From assembly GCF_018130765.1 (NCBI RefSeq), contig NZ_JAFCJZ010000005.1, forward strand, positions 62,001 to 126,000: a DNA stretch of 64,000 nucleotides, written 5' to 3'. This DNA comes from Bradyrhizobium iriomotense (lineage in GTDB: Bacteria; Pseudomonadota; Alphaproteobacteria; Rhizobiales; Xanthobacteraceae). Numbering within the stretch: the first letter of the stretch is position 1; each line of letters starts with the position of its first letter. Both the position numbers and the translations under genes were made by a program. The notes beneath the pieces are model-generated. The model searched no databases. It was not told where the DNA came from and saw only the letters and a program-made list of their open reading frames with translations. This document shows positions 61,922 through 64,000 of the stretch, piece after piece.

Positions 61922-62575
61922 TCATCCCGGCTGCACGCCACCTACCTTTCCGATGAAGTTGCCGGCGACGCTGAGCGAGCCGTCAGCAAGCGCCAGCGGC
62001 AGCGCTGCGAGCCGCCGCGGTGCCGGCCCGAACACGACCTGCGCGCCCGCGCGAGGATCGTATTCGGAGTTGTGGCACATGCACTTGAACACCTCCTTGT
62101 CGCCGACATCGCTCTTCACCCAGGCGGTCACGGGACAACCGGCATGCGAGCAGATCGCCGAATAGGCGAGGATGCCATCGACGGCGCGCTCGCGGGTCTT
62201 GTCGTCGAGCTCGGCGGGATCGAGGCGGATGATCAGGATCTCGTTGAGCCGGGATGCACTGCGCACGACCGACGTTTTGGGGTCCTTCGGCCAGGCATGC
62301 ACCGGCGGCCCGCCGGCCGCGAGGGCGGCCAAGGTGACAGGCTTGCCTTCCTGATCGCCTTCAGAGAAGACGAGCACGTCGCCCTTTTGCGGCCGCTCGT
62401 CGGAGCCGGGCGCATCCTCGCCGGCGCGCGCCTCTGTGGAACAGCCGAGGCATGCGGTGGTGGCGAGTGCACCGAGCAGCAGCGTTCGCCGCGTCTGCTC
62501 CGTGCCCGCATCAACTTCGGGTTCCGCAACACTCTCGAAGGGTGAAGATGTGGTGTTGAACGATGCGCGAGCCAT
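61922..62575 (-). CDS. Tat-exported Rieske 2Fe-2S protein
   Basis: A 217-residue protein with a Rieske domain at about 110-215. The cluster ligands are Cys142 and His144 (CSHAGC) plus Cys165 and His168 (CMCHNS), with Cys147 and Cys167 for the stabilising disulfide. A twin-arginine motif (QTRRTLLLG, 28-36) precedes a hydrophobic stretch ending CLGC, so Tat export with a possible lipid anchor is likely. ATG 62575 is used; one at 62680 adds 35 residues. It lies just upstream of the third PQQ dehydrogenase and may take its electrons. Confidence 0.88.
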   Translation of the reverse strand: MARASFNTTSSPFESVAEPEVDAGTEQTRRTLLLGALATTACLGCSTEARAGEDAPGSDERPQKGDVLVFSEGDQEGKPVTLAALAAGGPPVHAWPKDPKTSVVRSASRLNEILIIRLDPAELDDKTRERAVDGILAYSAICSHAGCPVTAWVKSDVGDKEVFKCMCHNSEYDPRAGAQVVFGPAPRRLAALPLALADGSLSVAGNFIGKVGGVQPG

Positions 62576-62824
62576 GCCCGCTAGCAGGCGCTGGAACTCT
62601 GCCGAAAACAAGGCGAAGACTTGGCGCCGCAGTGCATCAATATGGCTTTGCTCGCGTTGATTGAACGAGCGTGAACGCATTCGAGCGCGTTTTCGCGAAT
62701 TCTACATCGCATTGCGCGAACAGCATGATGATTTTGCAGATCAGACCGATGATGCAGGAATTGGTGCAACGCGCCATCACGCGAAGCGAGCTGCACGTTT
62801 CTCAGGCAGGCATTCTGTATTTCA

Positions 62825-63286
62825 TCACCTGAGCACGTGACGCGGTGAAGCGATGCGACCCGCAACAGTTGCCGACGCCATCTCAAAACTGTCGGCAATG
62901 CGCCGCGCCTTGTCGATGAAGAGCGCGGCCGCCGCAGGCGGACACACGTCGCGTGCGGTCTGTTCGAACAGATCGAGCCAGCGATCGAAATGCCCGCCGA
63001 TCAGGTTCAGCGGCAGATGCGCCCGCATCGGCGAGCCATGATAGCGGCCGCTCATCAGCACCACCGACGACCAGAAATCCCTGAGTTTGGCGAGGTGCTC
63101 GTCCCAATTCTGCACGATCGCGAAGACCGGCCCCAGCAGCGCGTCCTCGCGCACGCGTCCATAGAAGCGGGTGACGAGTTCTCCAATCATCTCCTCGGTG
63201 ATCCCGGTGCGCTCGATCGCGTCCTGGGTCAAGAGGTTCCGTCGCGCGGCCGCAGCTTCCCGCTCGGCCTTCAGTCGATCAGACAT
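62825..63286 (-). CDS. Group 3 truncated haemoglobin
   Basis: A 153-residue globin of the truncated group III type. Conserved signs are TRFYGRVREDALLGPVF (39-55), WDEHLAKLRDFWSSV (61-75), RYHGSPMRAHLPL with the proximal His90, and HFDRWLDLF (99-107). Such globins bind O2 or NO and are linked to low-oxygen growth or nitrosative stress. A C-terminal extension of about 15 residues is present. No FNR/FixK box was seen upstream. Confidence 0.9.
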   Translation of the reverse strand: MSDRLKAEREAAAARRNLLTQDAIERTGITEEMIGELVTRFYGRVREDALLGPVFAIVQNWDEHLAKLRDFWSSVVLMSGRYHGSPMRAHLPLNLIGGHFDRWLDLFEQTARDVCPPAAAALFIDKARRIADSFEMASATVAGRIASPRHVLR

Positions 63287-63387
63287 GTCCTATGTGATCC
63301 GTTCCGTTGTTCCCGCGAGGCCGCCCATTCGACATTGTCGGGCCAATCGCTACGTCCGTCTTTGTCGCAGCGCAAATTGCGGGATCT

Positions 63388-63414
63388 GGCGGCGGACGCT
63401 GAACGCCCGCCGCC
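63388..63414 (-). terminator. Weak hairpin downstream of the 3-hydroxyacyl-CoA dehydrogenase gene
   Basis: An 8-bp GC stem (GGCGGCGG / CCGCCGCC) with an 11-base loop, 10 bases past the stop codon; there is no U-tract on the coding strand. Confidence 0.35.
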
Positions 63415-63424
63415 GACGCCTTGA

Positions 63425-64000
63425 TCAAGCGTTGTAAGTATAAAAACCCTGCCCGGTCTTGCGGCCGAGATGGCCGGCATCGACCATTTCTTTCAGCAGC
63501 GGCGCCGGCCGATATTTAGGATCGTTGAAGCCTTTGTAAAAGACCTCCATCACCGACAGCATGGTATCGAGCCCGACGAGATCAGCGAGCGCCAGCGGCC
63601 CGATCGGGTGATTGCAGCCGAGCTTCATGCCGGCGTCGATCTCCTCGGCCGTCGCGATGCCTTCCTGGAGCGCGAAGATCGCCTCGTTGATCATCGGGCA
63701 GAGGATGCGGTTGACGGCGAAGCCCGGGCTGTTCTTGGCGGTGATTGCCACCTTGCCGACGCGCTGGGCGAAATCGAGCGCCTTGGCGTGGGTGTCGTCG
63801 GAGGTCTGCAGACCGCGGATGAGTTCGAGCAGCGCCATCACCGGCACCGGGTTGAAGAAATGCATGCCGATGAAACGGTCGGGACGATCGGTTGCGGCTG
63901 CGAGCTTGGTGATCGAGATCGACGACGTGTTGGTCGCAACCAGCGTGCGCGGCGACAGCGTCGCGCAGAGGTCCTTCAGGATCTTGACCTTGAGCTCCTC
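63425..64000 (-). CDS. 3-hydroxybutyryl-CoA dehydrogenase (C-terminal part)
   Basis: The C-terminal about 191 residues of an NAD-dependent 3-hydroxyacyl-CoA dehydrogenase; the gene continues beyond the right edge. The catalytic His is in [11 protein letters not shown], preceded by the conserved [30 protein letters not shown] and the ending [13 protein letters not shown] are typical of 3HCDH_C. It reduces acetoacetyl-CoA or oxidises 3-hydroxybutyryl-CoA in butanoate/PHB or fatty-acid metabolism. Confidence 0.93.
   Translation of the reverse strand, partial: EELKVKILKDLCATLSPRTLVATNTSSISITKLAAATDRPDRFIGMHFFNPVPVMALLELIRGLQTSDDTHAKALDFAQRVGKVAITAKNSPGFAVNRILCPMINEAIFALQEGIATAEEIDAGMKLGCNHPIGPLALADLVGLDTMLSVMEVFYKGFNDPKYRPAPLLKEMVDAGHLGRKTGQGFYTYNA

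Noticed and set aside
62581..62898. 105-residue minus-strand frame between the Rieske and globin genes
   Set aside because: Overlaps both neighbours, has no ribosome site, and its Arg/His/Cys-rich composition is not protein-like.
63421..63428. TTGATCAA as an FNR/FixK half-site pair for the globin gene
   Set aside because: It lacks the 4-base spacer of an FNR box and overlaps the stop codon of the neighbouring gene.
1..64000. CRISPR arrays, tRNA or rRNA genes, insertion sequences, phage or plasmid functions
   Set aside because: No regularly spaced repeats, cloverleaf-like or rRNA-like stretches, transposases, integrases or replication genes were recognised on reading both strands.

Overview
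The window is GC-rich and gene-dense. Its gene families (XoxF methanol oxidation with glutathione-linked formaldehyde oxidation, lanmodulin, Bug-type binding proteins, GrlR-like and MarC proteins) and its hairpin-rich intergenic repeats suggest an alphaproteobacterium of the Bradyrhizobium / Rhodopseudomonas group. That assignment is inferred from content, not from a marker gene. No rRNA, tRNA, CRISPR array, insertion sequence or phage was seen.

Region 1 (1-25.9 kb) is general and accessory metabolism. It holds a partial class II aldolase, a MarC-family membrane protein, an hsp20-lon pair, an HU protein, a thiolase and a Tat-exported GH1 glycosidase. An SDR gene follows a very large winged-helix/ATPase regulator. 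A four-gene aromatic-catabolism operon (extradiol dioxygenase, FAD hydroxylase, FAH-family hydrolase, Bug binding protein; 13.0-17.5 kb) faces a GntR regulator. An Old Yellow Enzyme/SDR pair faces a LysR regulator across a striking nested palindrome. Several small conserved hypotheticals are present.

Region 2 (23.4-48.0 kb) is a lanthanide/PQQ alcohol-oxidation support island. It carries a TonB-dependent receptor behind a NarL-type histidine kinase, the partner response regulator, S-formylglutathione hydrolase, and an ABC system with substrate-binding protein, beta-propeller, ATPase, ABC-2 permease and exported protein that resembles the lut lanthanide-uptake layout. It also holds the quinoprotein accessory set (CXXCW protein, MxaJ-like protein, SoxH-like hydrolase, SoxYZ-like carrier), a second ABC transporter, a lanmodulin gene with four EF-hands, an unlisted 26-residue pqqA, and a PQQ dehydrogenase with its cytochrome c and XoxJ-like protein.

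Region 3 (48.2-64.0 kb) starts with a frameshifted FUSC-like gene and a Bug protein. An AraC regulator then diverges from xoxF-xoxG-flhA-gfa, the complete route from methanol to S-formylglutathione; the fghA needed for the last step lies at 28.3 kb. A Tat-exported molybdenum hydroxylase pair, a third PQQ dehydrogenase paired with a Rieske protein, a group 3 truncated haemoglobin and a partial 3-hydroxyacyl-CoA dehydrogenase follow.

Together the genes suggest that lanthanides enter through the TonB receptor and ABC system, are bound in the periplasm by lanmodulin and metallate three PQQ dehydrogenases, all of which carry the Asp-X-Asp lanthanide signature. Electrons would leave through dedicated cytochromes or the Rieske protein, and formaldehyde is oxidised through glutathione. 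Lanthanide specificity of the transporters is inferred from context.
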